From Paraphoma chrysanthemicola (taxonomy: Eukaryota > Ascomycota > Dothideomycetes > Pleosporales > Phaeosphaeriaceae), in contig JAGMWG010000025.1 in assembly GCA_020744225.1 (NCBI GenBank), positions 124,001 through 188,000 of the forward strand: 64,000 bases of DNA, given 5' to 3'. The notes beneath the pieces were generated by a model. That model saw only the letters and a list, made by a program, of their open reading frames with translations, searched no databases and was not told where the DNA came from. Below, one piece after another: positions 11,887 to 22,654 of the stretch (position 1 is its first letter; the number at the start of each line of letters is the position of its first letter). A program made the translations under genes and the position numbers.

Positions 11887-13725
11887 ATCGACACTGAAGT
11901 AGTGAGTCGTTGCGTATATTCTCGTATGGCGTGTATGCACTGCATGGGAGGCCTCTATTCAGCGCGTAATGGTTACGCTAGTAGCATCCGCTGTATGTCG
12001 TTGGGTCGAAGCAATCGTGCATATGAGTTCGGGTGTAACAACTGACTGCTGCCAAACATTTGGAAACTCACAGTATGACGTAAGCTGGCGCATCCCTTCT
12101 GGGATTAGCCCGCGTCTCCCTCCGAGCCACGCAAACTTCGTGTATCAGAACATGCACTCATCGGTGTGTCACCTACCAAGAAGGTCCGAATAGCTCGGAT
12201 AGTACGGCGATACAGTCCTCGTTCTCAGCTGGGTGAGCTTGCGGTACTTGGCTATGGGATCTGAACGCTGGCCGATAGCTGGCCAGCGCGCCAGCAAGAG
12301 GCTGTGGCTCATCAAAGCTACACGAACTCCACCCACAACCTCGCCGCATTGCGAAAGTATAGCAGAAAATTCAGCCTTAGGAGAGATATTTCGCTACCCT
12401 GGTGCTTCGAGTCTAGAAGCCATAGGCATGCCTTTCTCGTCGCATGCAGATCCAATCTAAACGCTTCCAGTAACGCGTGCCGGGCCGAACTATACAGAAG
12501 AATCCGACCTAGCCCAGATAACACAGCATGGGTGGGTCACTGTTCGTCAACGATGTCTCGCAGTTCACCTCACCGCATCGTATCTATGTCGAACATATGT
12601 CTCTCAACTTTCCACTGGCCTGGTATCGTCTGTCGAGACTACTGAAGCCGTAGATCCGCGCCGATACAGTAGACTGGCCAACACGGTACCAGTTACACAA
12701 ATGAGCCAGCTCACCGACTGCAGAGATGATACTGTGCCTAGATTAATTGGAGTCTGTGTTACACCGCGTTTCCTTTTGCTGAAGTATGGTCACTGATGGC
12801 TGTCTGGAGTTGATCCCAAGTAGAAACACAGAATTGGCTTCGGAACGTGGGGCTCGCGCAACAGTGTAGTACAAACCTGTGGTAATGATGTTCAAATGGG
12901 CAGGGCGAAGAGGAGTTCATTTTCGTTGTCTTCAGAGGAGCAATAAAAAAGTTCCAAGGTACATCAGTAGTTCAAGAGAGAGGCTAGGTAGCAGTCATTC
13001 ATCTGCACCTTGCATCAATTTGTGCGATGCATTCTTGTCCGTCCGGCATTTCTTCCGTCAGGTTACACAAATGCAAGCTGCTCAGGCGCCCACATCTATC
13101 TAGACCGCAATCGAAATATAGGTCGGAAGATGTTTTAACAAACAGAGTCAAAGTTACATAGGATGGATCCGACCTCGGCCACGTATTGTTGGACTTTAGC
13201 AAGTATCAGTACACGTGGGAACTCGCGCAACCGATCCGATATCCCGCTCGACCATGACCAAACAACGATCGGATCCAGTTGTATCTATTAAAAATACCAA
13301 ATTAGGAGTATACAGTCACTAATGCACTTTCACGGTTCGTGGTCTCAATCTTGCCACACACGTCGCAGCATGAACAGCGCTACACACCTACATTACAAGA
13401 AACACAACGCGCACCACCACCGTAAAACCAAGCAACCTGGTGCAACCTCAAAGCGTGCCTCAAATAAAGTTTCATTTCTCTCGACCCAATAACAGTTACG
13501 CGCGTTGCGTTCGCGGGCTGTGGTAGTGTTGCAACACGCATGCGTTACGGTGCAGTTTCATCTGCCGCCACTGACTTTCTACCAAAACTTCTTATATCGT
13601 GTCAAGGCAATAAATAATCAATGCAGATATTTGTTCACTTCTGACTAGGATCTCTACTACAGTTGAATTATTCACAGTAGTAATTGTAGTTTGTTGTTGT
13701 TCCCAGACACGACAAGGCGCACATC
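11887..13725. other. Intergenic, no gene recognised
   Basis: This is about 1.8 kb between the 5' end of HIS2 and the BTB gene. Overlapping short frames on both strands around 12304-12645 show no known motif. The segment nearest 13300-13720 is probably the promoter and leader of the BTB gene. Confidence 0.45.
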
Positions 13726-14591
13726 ATGTCGCAAACCCTTACACATGCGCACGAAGCGAGGTAAGTAACGAGGAAGACGCAAGCGCGGACAATAACAGAG
13801 TTTTGACCCAAGTAGCGTCTTCACAGGTGCCATAGTGACCGTGAAAGTGGGGAGGTCCAGGCGTGATGTCCACGTACACAACGAGCTTTTACGATCCCGT
13901 TCGCCATATTTTCACCAGCTACTGGCCAGACCAAACCACAACGAGGATAAGACGGCAATCATAGTGTTGTCAGACGTCCATGTGGACACATTTTGTCGTT
14001 TTCTCTCATGGTTGTATGCTGATTGCTTCATTGTTCCGACCGACGACGAGTGGATGGGAATGTGCAAATTATGGCTACTAGCAGAAAGATTCCAAGTACG
14101 CAGTGGAGAACATCTTTGGTGATCTTGCTGACAATATCTGCCAGATACCTGTGTTACAGAACAAAGTTGTCGAGGTGTTTAGTTGCAGACTGTATCAGCG
14201 ATGTCATACTACATTGGATCTCGAGATACTGCATTATGTTTACGACAACACCGGTCCCGGCTCGCAGCTTCGCATGCTCTTCGTCCACATTTCGATGTGG
14301 TATGGTAGTCAAGATGTCTTTGCGCAGATGTTGAAAGATATGCCGCCAGTGTTCCAATTTGATTTTGCAGCGCAGCAAGCCAAAAGGGCACAGAAACTTG
14401 CCGCGGAAGAAAAGATAGATCCTTGGGACCTGACCGAGTATCTCCTTCCGGAAATTGTTGTAGTGGCTGGAAGGAAAGCGGTAGACGTCAAGATTAAAGC
14501 GGAAAAGCTGGGTGTGTCTGGAGTCAAATGTGAAACTCCGGGGCAAGAAGAGCGGAACAAGAGGAAAAGAGCAAAGGTGGAACCTTCGTGA
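13726..14591 (+). CDS. BTB/POZ domain protein
   Basis: Three exons (13726-13760, 13813-14095, 14145-14591) give 254 residues. Intron 1 (13761-13812) has GTAAGT...CAAG. Intron 2 (14096-14144) has GTACGC...CCAG and a CTGAC-like branch site. The BTB fold starts about residue 20: VTVKVGRSRRDVHVHNELL, LRSRSPYFHQLL, then FCRFLSWLYAD and KLWLLAERFQ|IPVLQNKVVEVF across the second splice. This is the standard fungal BTB layout, a protein-interaction domain often used as an adaptor for Cullin-3 ligases or in transcription regulation. The C-terminal half is charged and ends in a Lys/Arg-rich tail (EERNKRKRAKVE) that could be a nuclear signal. The partner is unknown. The neighbour RRN11 is convergent, 200 bp away. 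Confidence 0.82.
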
Positions 14592-14790
14592 AAGCCACAC
14601 AGCCTTGTAGATTTTGTACAATACTTGACTAAGCAAACAGAATGCCTTTCTTACTGTTATGATGTATTTCCAAGGTATGCGTGTCCAGCAGTACTCATGA
14701 GATCGATGGTCGTGCTGTGCCAAATGATACAACAAAATCGCGGTGCTTTGTTCGAGTCCCGGAGATCAGTGAGGTGGGTTGATAGTACTC

Positions 14791-16119
14791 TTAATCATCA
14801 GGAGGAGCGCGTAAACTAGCGGTTTGCCTGGCCAATTCCTTCAGCTTGATATCAATGCTCGAAAGTGTCGTGGATTGCCGAAAGGCACCGTTCGTTTCTG
14901 CTCGCCGAAAGAATTGCTGGGCCTGTTCTAACTCACGACGACAGTTGTTGAGTCGCGCAAGGTGCTCAGCATTAGACATGGCCACATCCTCGCTGTTCCT
15001 CAGAGTCACGTCTGAAGTCAAGTCTTCGTCATCTGCAAGCCTACTTGAAAGCAGGTCACTGACCCATAGGCCAACATTACCGCGGAGTTGAAGTAAAGAT
15101 GCCTGTTTGTCAAACGGCGGGGATGCAACGAGTTGATCAAGGCGTTCCGCGATTTCTGTGGCACGCGCAAGCTCCTCGACCTGGATAGTTTCCACTTGAG
15201 CATGGCTCAGCTGTATGTCATCGCCAAGTACACTATCAATCGACATGCTTCTTGAACGCTGCCGCTGTGCCTCTTCTTGAGCCTTACGTCTCGCCATGTT
15301 GCTCTTTTCGGAAACTTCGAATATCCATAGCGAGAACATAGCAGGGTAGAAAGTCCGCTCATCTACAGCATTTGGAGCAGTCTTGCGATTTGGGAACTGA
15401 ATAATCAAGCGCTCATAGTACTCTCTCGCTAGCTCGAAGCCTTCTTCAGAGAACATGTCTGGGGGCGAATCATGTCCATCACCCGCTGCCACGTGATCGT
15501 TGGCCGTGACTGAGCCAGGTCGCCTACGGAGCAAGACCTCTGCTCCGATGCCCCAACGTCCATGGTTACGCGGGTCAACGGGATGTCCGCCAGCGACCTG
15601 GGTGCGCAACAACATGCCCCATGCTCGTCCCGCCCGCTCATAGTCTTGCTCAAGTAGACAGCGATGCATCAGGGTAGATAGCACATTGAGGTGCCTCTTC
15701 CTCAATGAGGCTGTTTCGCTTTGCTTCGCAATCGACTCGACCTTTAGTGGTGCGTCCACGGCATATAGGCGTGCTGGTGGCTTCACAACTTCTTCGTAGA
15801 CTTTACTGGGTCCATAATGTTCTTTGTTGATTTGAGGCGGCGCGTGAGGGAACGGCGGTGGAGGAATTTCAAGATCCTCTATCGGCAGAAGGCCTGCAAC
15901 ACGCAGCTGCGCTATGTCTGGGGAAGCATATGAAGCTCGTGACTGGCCTCTGGTAGATGTAGGTTTCCGAGCGGGTTCCGGGCTCGATCTCTCGTCCTCT
16001 TCCTCATCCTCGTCCTCGTCGTCTCTGGATATCTTGCGTTTTCTGTACTGACTTGCCCGCAGCGAATGTGTCGTTTGTTGGTGGTTATTTAGCTGCGTGG
16101 TAAAGTACTGCATGATCAA
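14791..16119 (-). CDS. RRN11: RNA polymerase I initiation factor Rrn11-like
   Basis: This is a single exon of 442 residues. Rrn11 is a subunit of the core factor that recruits RNA polymerase I to rDNA promoters in the nucleolus. The most telling stretch is LRKRHLNVLSTLMHRCLLEQ followed by DYERAGRAWGMLLRTQV (about 150-190), typical of the family, then YYERLIIQFPNRK and an Ala/Glu-rich helical C-terminus. The N-terminus has a basic/acidic segment (KRKISRDDEDEDEEEDERSS) that fits nuclear localisation. Length is comparable to yeast Rrn11 (about 507). The start at 16119 is the first ATG in frame; a second Met is two codons on. The family call rests on recalled similarity only. Confidence 0.7.
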   Translation of the reverse strand: MIMQYFTTQLNNHQQTTHSLRASQYRKRKISRDDEDEDEEEDERSSPEPARKPTSTRGQSRASYASPDIAQLRVAGLLPIEDLEIPPPPFPHAPPQINKEHYGPSKVYEEVVKPPARLYAVDAPLKVESIAKQSETASLRKRHLNVLSTLMHRCLLEQDYERAGRAWGMLLRTQVAGGHPVDPRNHGRWGIGAEVLLRRRPGSVTANDHVAAGDGHDSPPDMFSEEGFELAREYYERLIIQFPNRKTAPNAVDERTFYPAMFSLWIFEVSEKSNMARRKAQEEAQRQRSRSMSIDSVLGDDIQLSHAQVETIQVEELARATEIAERLDQLVASPPFDKQASLLQLRGNVGLWVSDLLSSRLADDEDLTSDVTLRNSEDVAMSNAEHLARLNNCRRELEQAQQFFRRAETNGAFRQSTTLSSIDIKLKELARQTASLRAPPDD

Positions 16120-16458
16120 CTAGCATGATGGCGTTTGCTCAAATGGACGTGTCTCATAAGCTTGCAATGACCATAGCCGTATCCAAAGCGTACACCTCGA
16201 ATAAGAGTGATTCAGTGGCCAGAAGCTGCACGAAAAGGCAGGGACAGTGGTGCGCGTGCAAAGCATCTCGAGCTATTCAGGTGAGTCTCGATCACGTTGG
16301 CGCCATACCCGATCGGGATGGTGCGGCAGGTGCGCCATACATCACCGCCTGCCGCCGACCTCAGTACGCTGACCCACAGCCTTCGACGGTCCACCACTCC
16401 CTCACCTTCACCACACATCCTACCGAGGCGCGCCTTCCTCGCTGAAGGGCCTCGCAAC
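16120..16458. promoter_or_regulatory. Divergent intergenic region RRN11-like / RING gene
   Basis: 339 bp separate two genes transcribed away from each other, so their promoters are probably here. The plus-strand frame of the RING gene stays open upstream to an ATG at 16297, so part of this region could be coding if that start is used. Confidence 0.5.
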
Positions 16459-18622
16459 ATGGGGCAGGCCAACTCAAGAGGCGCCTCAGAACCGCGTCCT
16501 CGCCCAAGAGCCCGGCCGACTTCATGGGCGCCTTCGATGCTGAGCCGCCCGTCGCAGCCTGGCCATGACAGTGACCAAATGCCCGAGCTGATGAACATCT
16601 CACATGACTCTCTGGGTCCGTCGTCGCAAAGAAGAAACACTCTGAATCGCTTGTCTTCGTTGTCCGGGCGGCAAGATGCTGGCTCGTCTCGCCGTGATGA
16701 CACCAGGCCTGCTCGCCCGCAGTCCAGGCTGACGAGGACACGATCTTCTTTGAGCTCCATAGCAGGACTTTTACACAGACGCCCAGCCATAGACGCTCGC
16801 CGCACTGAATCCGCATATCGTCTCGGTGCACCCACAGGCACCATCCCACGCACGACGCTGAGGCATAGCACGAGCGAACACGGCCCTATGCTTCCCAGAG
16901 TGCAGATCCCTGAGCTTGACATCGACTTTGATCGTCTCTTGAGAAGTGCATCCAACTCAGAGCGGCCTGACACACACAGCCGGCGGCCGCTCGCGCCCTT
17001 GAGTCCGCTACGACGCGATGGGAGGGCTCTATCTATGCTACCATCTCAACGGCGACTTCGCAATATGATTGGCCCGTCACGAAGAAGACGCTCTTTGTGG
17101 AACGACGAGGACCCCTTGGACAATATCGAGAGGCTGAGGCGTGGCGAGGATCAGGCTGATGTGCTATCGCGGCTACTGTCTCTTGCAGCGGCAGCCACGG
17201 CAGCTTCTTTAGTGGGAGAGGATAACCCAGCGGCGACGCGCGACGGCACCTTTGACACCTTCCTGCAGTCGTTACAGAACGGAAGCATTGCATCCGCCCT
17301 GAGAAACAACGAAGGCGGCGAGAACAACGAGAACGTGGGAGGGCACCAGCAGCCGCTCAACTTCTTCAGGATGTTCAGATTCGGCACAAATAACGAGGAC
17401 AGAAGGAGTAGTAGACGTGGAAGTCGTGGCAGCACTTCGGGAAGTCATCGACCTGAAGGCGGTGAGGATGGCGAGGGTCGTATGGTGCCAATCATTATTG
17501 TTGGCATTCGGTCTATCAATCCAGGTGCTAGCACAGGTCAAGATGACGGCAACATCCCGCCCTTCATTGACGCGCTCTCTAGCTTTCCGACCCCACCTAC
17601 ATCTCCAGGCGAGAATGATCATAGCCTCCGTCCACCGCAGAACGGCACTCGTTTTAGTCACCGCAGACGCGCCTCTATGGGAGGTTTCAATTTCCCGTCC
17701 AACTACGATAGCCAGCGCCACCACCGCGCGCACAACCAAGAGCGTCCTCGGCCGTGGTCATCGGTAGCAGATTCACCCGCTGGGCCTTTGCCTCCACCCT
17801 CTACGCCGGCGACCAGCTTCGGATTGTCGACCGAGCCTTCCGGAGCCACCACACCTGCCACATCGACATCTCCTCCCTCCCCCACAACGCAGTCCGCTGC
17901 GCCGTCGCGGCGAGAAAGTTTCGTCCGGAGGGCTGCCACACCTGCTCTCGCACCGACCGCAGAGGAGCCACTACCCCAGCAGCGCAATCCCCGCCAACGC
18001 CGTATGAGTGAGTCCGATTTCACAAGATATGGAGCAGGTGCGCCGAGGCGTAGAGGGGTAGTGGAGCCCGATAACAACCCTGGAGAAGGTTCGAGAAGCT
18101 GGATAATATACGTGCTGGGTGGCAGCTATCCAGAAAATCACCCCATCCTTACGACACCAAGTCTCTTTACGGATTCTCCGACGTACGAGGATATGATGCT
18201 GCTCTCATCGATATTAGGTCCTGCAAAGCCCCCAGTCGCGAGCGAGGAAGACGTGGCTTCTGCACCTGGTCTGTTCAGAATACGAAATATTGGTGGCACA
18301 CTTATGGCCGAGGCTGTTGAGAGCGACGAAACTATCAGCCTTGCATCTGATGCGCGTTGTCTGGTGTGCTTGTGCGACTTCGAAGCGGACGAAGAGGCGA
18401 GAAAGCTGGTCAAGTGTGAACATCTGTTCCACAAAATTTGCATTGACCAGGTAAGTCCACGGTCCGATTACTAAAGAGGATATACACTAATGCTATCAGT
18501 GGCTGACAACCGGCCGTAACTCATGTCCTCTGTGTCGGGGTCAGGGCGTTGATGAGAGAGATAAAGATGAAGCCGACCCGGCTGACCTTGCCGACGGATC
18601 CACTGCGCCAACACCTGCATGA
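16459..18622 (+). CDS. RING-H2 finger protein, probable E3 ubiquitin ligase
   Basis: Two exons, 16459-18450 and 18500-18622, joined across a GTAAGT...TATCAG intron, give 704 residues. The RING-H2 finger lies at the C-terminus and is split by the intron: CLVCLCDFEADEE, then KCEHLFHKICIDQ|W and SCPLCR, with all eight zinc ligands present (C3H2C3). RING-H2 domains recruit E2 enzymes for ubiquitin transfer. The long N-terminal part is Ser/Arg/Pro-rich and probably disordered. I chose the ATG at 16459 because it begins MGQANSR, a good N-myristoylation context (Gly2, Ser6), suggesting membrane attachment. The in-frame ATG at 16297 would add 54 residues and abolish that. The substrate is unknown. 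Confidence 0.8.
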
Positions 18623-21600
18623 TTTACAGCACCGGTGCAGGTCCATTCTTGGGGCAGCTATAATTCGCTCACTTCTTCATATATACCCCTTTTGTCATTT
18701 CTGTTGAATTTCCATCATCTTTGGATATACTGAGGATTTCTTCCACATCTCATATCTCATTGGCATATTCATGGTCGGGTTGCACATTCCTCGCCCGATT
18801 TGGGATTTGGCTATAGCGCACAGTGGATTGAAGTTCCGCATTTGAATTGATGGCCACGAGGACTGGGTGTTAGGCGTGCAAGTTGGAGGAATACTGGATA
18901 GCATGCCAACGACATCAACGACAATTTCTGCTTGTTTGAATGGTAGTTTAGGCTCGATCACCGCTGTCTTGGGTACAAGAATTATGACGGGCATTGGAGC
19001 GCTGCGAGGGCAGCATAATGACAAAGTCTTGATATGAACACGTACCTGTACCTATCGACATGGTTCATGAGATCCGCAAGCGGCTCTTCCCGTATTCTTT
19101 CTTGCATAATTCCTGCATGGATTGCATACGAATGCAAGTGTACGAATACGCGGATGCAGGGGCTTCTATGGAATCTTTCGCCCATTTCGCAAGCGTGACC
19201 ATCAGTCGAGCACAAACACCAGGGGATGTTCCCCAGGGTTTCCGTAGTTCCTAATCGCTCGCTTCACCCTGGCGCTCCTCACTATAGTTGCACAGTATAT
19301 GCTCCACAATTGCTAAGGAAATTAGACCGTGTAAATAGTCAGCGCGAGTAGGTCTTACCAATTCGCCAACCTGCATTCGTTAGCATCGCCGAAGATGCTC
19401 TCTATGAGCCTGTGATCAAGCCGAGGAGATTCAACTGTCACGGATATACATCTGGTTCGAGATGCTGGCGCTAGAAGCGCGGAGCCGGGACTCCGGACCA
19501 GTTTGTAATTAGGTTGAAGGAAGCCGCGTGATTGTTCCATGGTGTCTCCCTGGGAGTGAGACAGAAAGGAGCGATCCCAGCAGCGTCTGTAGGAGGCAGT
19601 AACGCTAGTGAAGACTTCCTTCGAGCAAACTCAACGCATCCTGAATCGAACCCTGCACACCGTGTCATGTCGATCTGACACGCATTGTCTATATTTCGGT
19701 AGCCAGGTTGACCCCGAGACCGAGTGCGGCGCGAAAGCATGATGGTGGCACGAATCTCTCTAAATTGCTTCACAACTAATCAAAGCTTCCGCAGGCTCCA
19801 AGCTCCCGTGTAGCCGCCAATAACGACGTCTTCGTGATGGCATATACAGACTGTAGATGATTTCGGATGTCGCGGCGAGCAGATCGTTGGGAGATGTTAT
19901 TTGGAACCTCAATACGCCATTTCGTACCTAGGATGGTACCTCATACCTCACCACAGCACGGCCCGGGGTGCTACAAGGTCTATCTCTGTACAGAACGTCA
20001 TGCAGGAACGGCCACTCAGAGCAATTCGTTTTGCAATCTGTCAGCAGAATGTCGGACGTTCAGTTATGGTTCACTATCGAAACATTGTCAGACCCTGCGA
20101 CGCCATGTCGGAAGCAGGTAGGTTGCACAGGCACAGGAACAACTGCAGGTCGGCGGCGGAGAGTTTCAACGTCAGGCTCATCTGTTTCATGCCCGATCTC
20201 TGGGTCCTCGCCCAAGGCTCTACCCTGCGTTCCACACGTGGGGCTCCGCTGGGACGGAAAGGCTGCATTTTAGAAAGTGGCATCATGCCGCAGACTAGTT
20301 TTGGGCCGTCGAAGGTCAAGCCAGTGACAACCCCACACGCTAGGCCATCTGCCGCGCTCCAGCTCACCTGGGCATCACTACTCACTTGTGCTGCATGCAC
20401 ATGCAAGCCACCGAGCATGATGGCGGTCCGCAGTCGGCGTCTTGCTGAACACTGAGTCGAGCATACGGCATGCGCTCGGAATCGACCAATGTCAAACGCA
20501 TCGTCGACTGTCACACAGCATGAACCAGCGAGCTAACATTGGATAAAGTCCACAGAGCTGCAAAGTACGTGGAAGGTCGTGTCCATGAACCAGAGGTCCT
20601 CAGTCCGTGGCCTGCATGACGTACTAAACTGCACGGCCTGCCGCTACAATGGAACGTCCACCAGTCAGCTGCTACCGGAAGTGCCATCACTGAAGCCCCG
20701 ATGACTGTGCCTGAACAGGCAGTACACAGCGTCTGTACAACTAGGTCTCACTATCTGTCAGGGCCTGCCGTCCATGACGGCGACAATGCAATCTGCCCAC
20801 CGCCTCGGCGGCTTCAGGAGACGGCGTGCGGACGTGATCGCTGATCCCACACACACAATCACGACAAAGCGGCGCCTTGGTCCCCAGTGGCACGGCCTGA
20901 TACAGTAATTCATGCAGCACGTTGACCAACTCTATAGCAAATTCTTCGCCTGGGATATGCGCGCGCCAGTTCTCTGCGCACTAGGCAGCATGCTGGACCG
21001 CACAGCAATCTCTCTACCTAATTTCCAATATTGCAATGCTTCCCGCGTCATGCCGACGGGCACGTCTGTGTGCCGACTGTCAAGCCATGAAGACGCAGGT
21101 CTGTGACAGCGACCAGAGTGACGGGAAAGGGACCAGGACTCAGGGCGCGCATACAGAATAAGTTAGCACCGCGCGCCGCGCCTTTCTCGAAACCTGGCTT
21201 TGCTTCTCCCGCCAACGGCCGTGTTGACTCGTTTTGCGAAGGAATGGGTGGAATGGATGGGCTGGCTAAATGTGGCCTGTTCCACTAGCCGCGTTGGGCA
21301 ACTGGCATATCAATTGATACCCTCCAGCAGGCAACTCGAGCCTTTGATGAGGCTTGAAAGTTTAAAGGATGCCACCGGACAATATCGTGCATCGGCGCAT
21401 GAACCAATTCCGGAGACTAAATTCACGGTTTCTTCAGGCTTATAGACGCCCTGTCCTATACTCAACGGCGCCTTCGAGTAAGGGTATTCAGTTGTGGCGC
21501 CTTCAAGCTTGAGAACCTAACTGGTTGCCGCTTTCAGCGCAGCAGCTTTCCCCTCACAGCGCACGTCATTCGTCGATGCCGGCGTGCGTACAAGGGCCTC

Positions 21601-22654
21601 ATCGAACGCCCCACCCTCCCTCACTTGCACGGATGCTGTGCGGGCTGTTCGGGCCTGGCGCACATCATCTCCGGCTTTGCTGTCAGTTTCTGCTGCCGCC
21701 TGGGACCCACTCGTGCAAAGCCGATCAGCAAAATTTAGACCGATTGCAAATGATAAACGTCCAATGCAGCCATGCCTGCACGCCCAAAGCTGTTGACAGG
21801 TGCGATCAGCCACTAGGATCTGGACAGCAATGACCGTAGGCGGCAATCTGGAGCGAGTGTTCCGGGGTCAGGCTTGGTCCCCAGACGTCCTCGCTGCTGT
21901 GGATTTCGTCACAGTGGACCAGTTCGCACGGTTGTCAATAACGTTCAGGAACAAGATCGCAGAGTGCGTCTTGCGCTGAGCTGATCCACCAGACCGCGGA
22001 AGGCGGAAACGATTGGGACAGGTGCACGGCCTCAAGGGCCTGGAAGGCCAAACCACTTACAGCTTGCTTTTTCCAATTCTCAGAACCCTGGCCGCCGCTG
22101 CAGACGTCTGATGAACACTCAGATTGTACGTTCCTGGCATGCAGCATTGTGCCTTTGTTCGGGCCTGATGGCTTTTGTCACGAGCTAGACTTCTCACACA
22201 ACTTCAAATTGCGGCTGCTGTACTCCTTTCTAACGTCGTCCAGTTTCAGACTGACACTGCACCTGCCCTCGTTGTCAGCACTGTGTTGCGCCGCGCATCC
22301 ACCTTGCTCCGTGGGTGCTGGAGTGTCGAGACTCCATCGCGCATTTATAGCCGCTTGGTTGTGGTGCTAGCAAGGGCCCCAACACCCGCCGGACCCAGGT
22401 GCATAATCTCAAGTACTGGCTCGACCTGTGACTTCGATCACAATTCATGTACCTTCAGACCCGTTTCAACAACCCAAAATCCACTGTTCCTGATCCCCTG
22501 CTGCGGAGCCAGTGTCAAACGTGGACGATCGACCCTGAATCCCTGCACCCCGGGATCTGAATGACGTTGATCACACATCGGCGGAGCTCTCACACAACCA
22601 TCGATTATCAGTAACACTGTATCTGCTGCGCCCACCAAGCAACACACCGAAGCG
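18623..22654. other. 4.0-kb stretch without recognised gene
   Basis: This lies between the RING gene and the Zn2Cys6 gene. The longest frames (19901-20455 plus, 20074-20514 minus) overlap antisense to each other and show no motif. A minus frame at 18695-19024 (109 codons) is protein-like but unassigned. The proximal part (about 22000-22650) is presumably the promoter and leader of the transcription-factor gene. Confidence 0.4.

Noticed and set aside
14095..14103. Apparent frameshift in the BTB gene
   Set aside because: A 49-nt GT-AG intron with a branch site restores the domain, so it is not a pseudogene.
14745..14785. GTTCGAGTCCCGG resembling the T-arm of a tRNA
   Set aside because: The flanking bases do not form a T-stem, and no acceptor or anticodon stem can be built upstream.
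16212..16973. 253-codon minus-strand frame
   Set aside because: It is antisense to the RING gene; its composition mirrors the Ser/Arg-rich coding strand.
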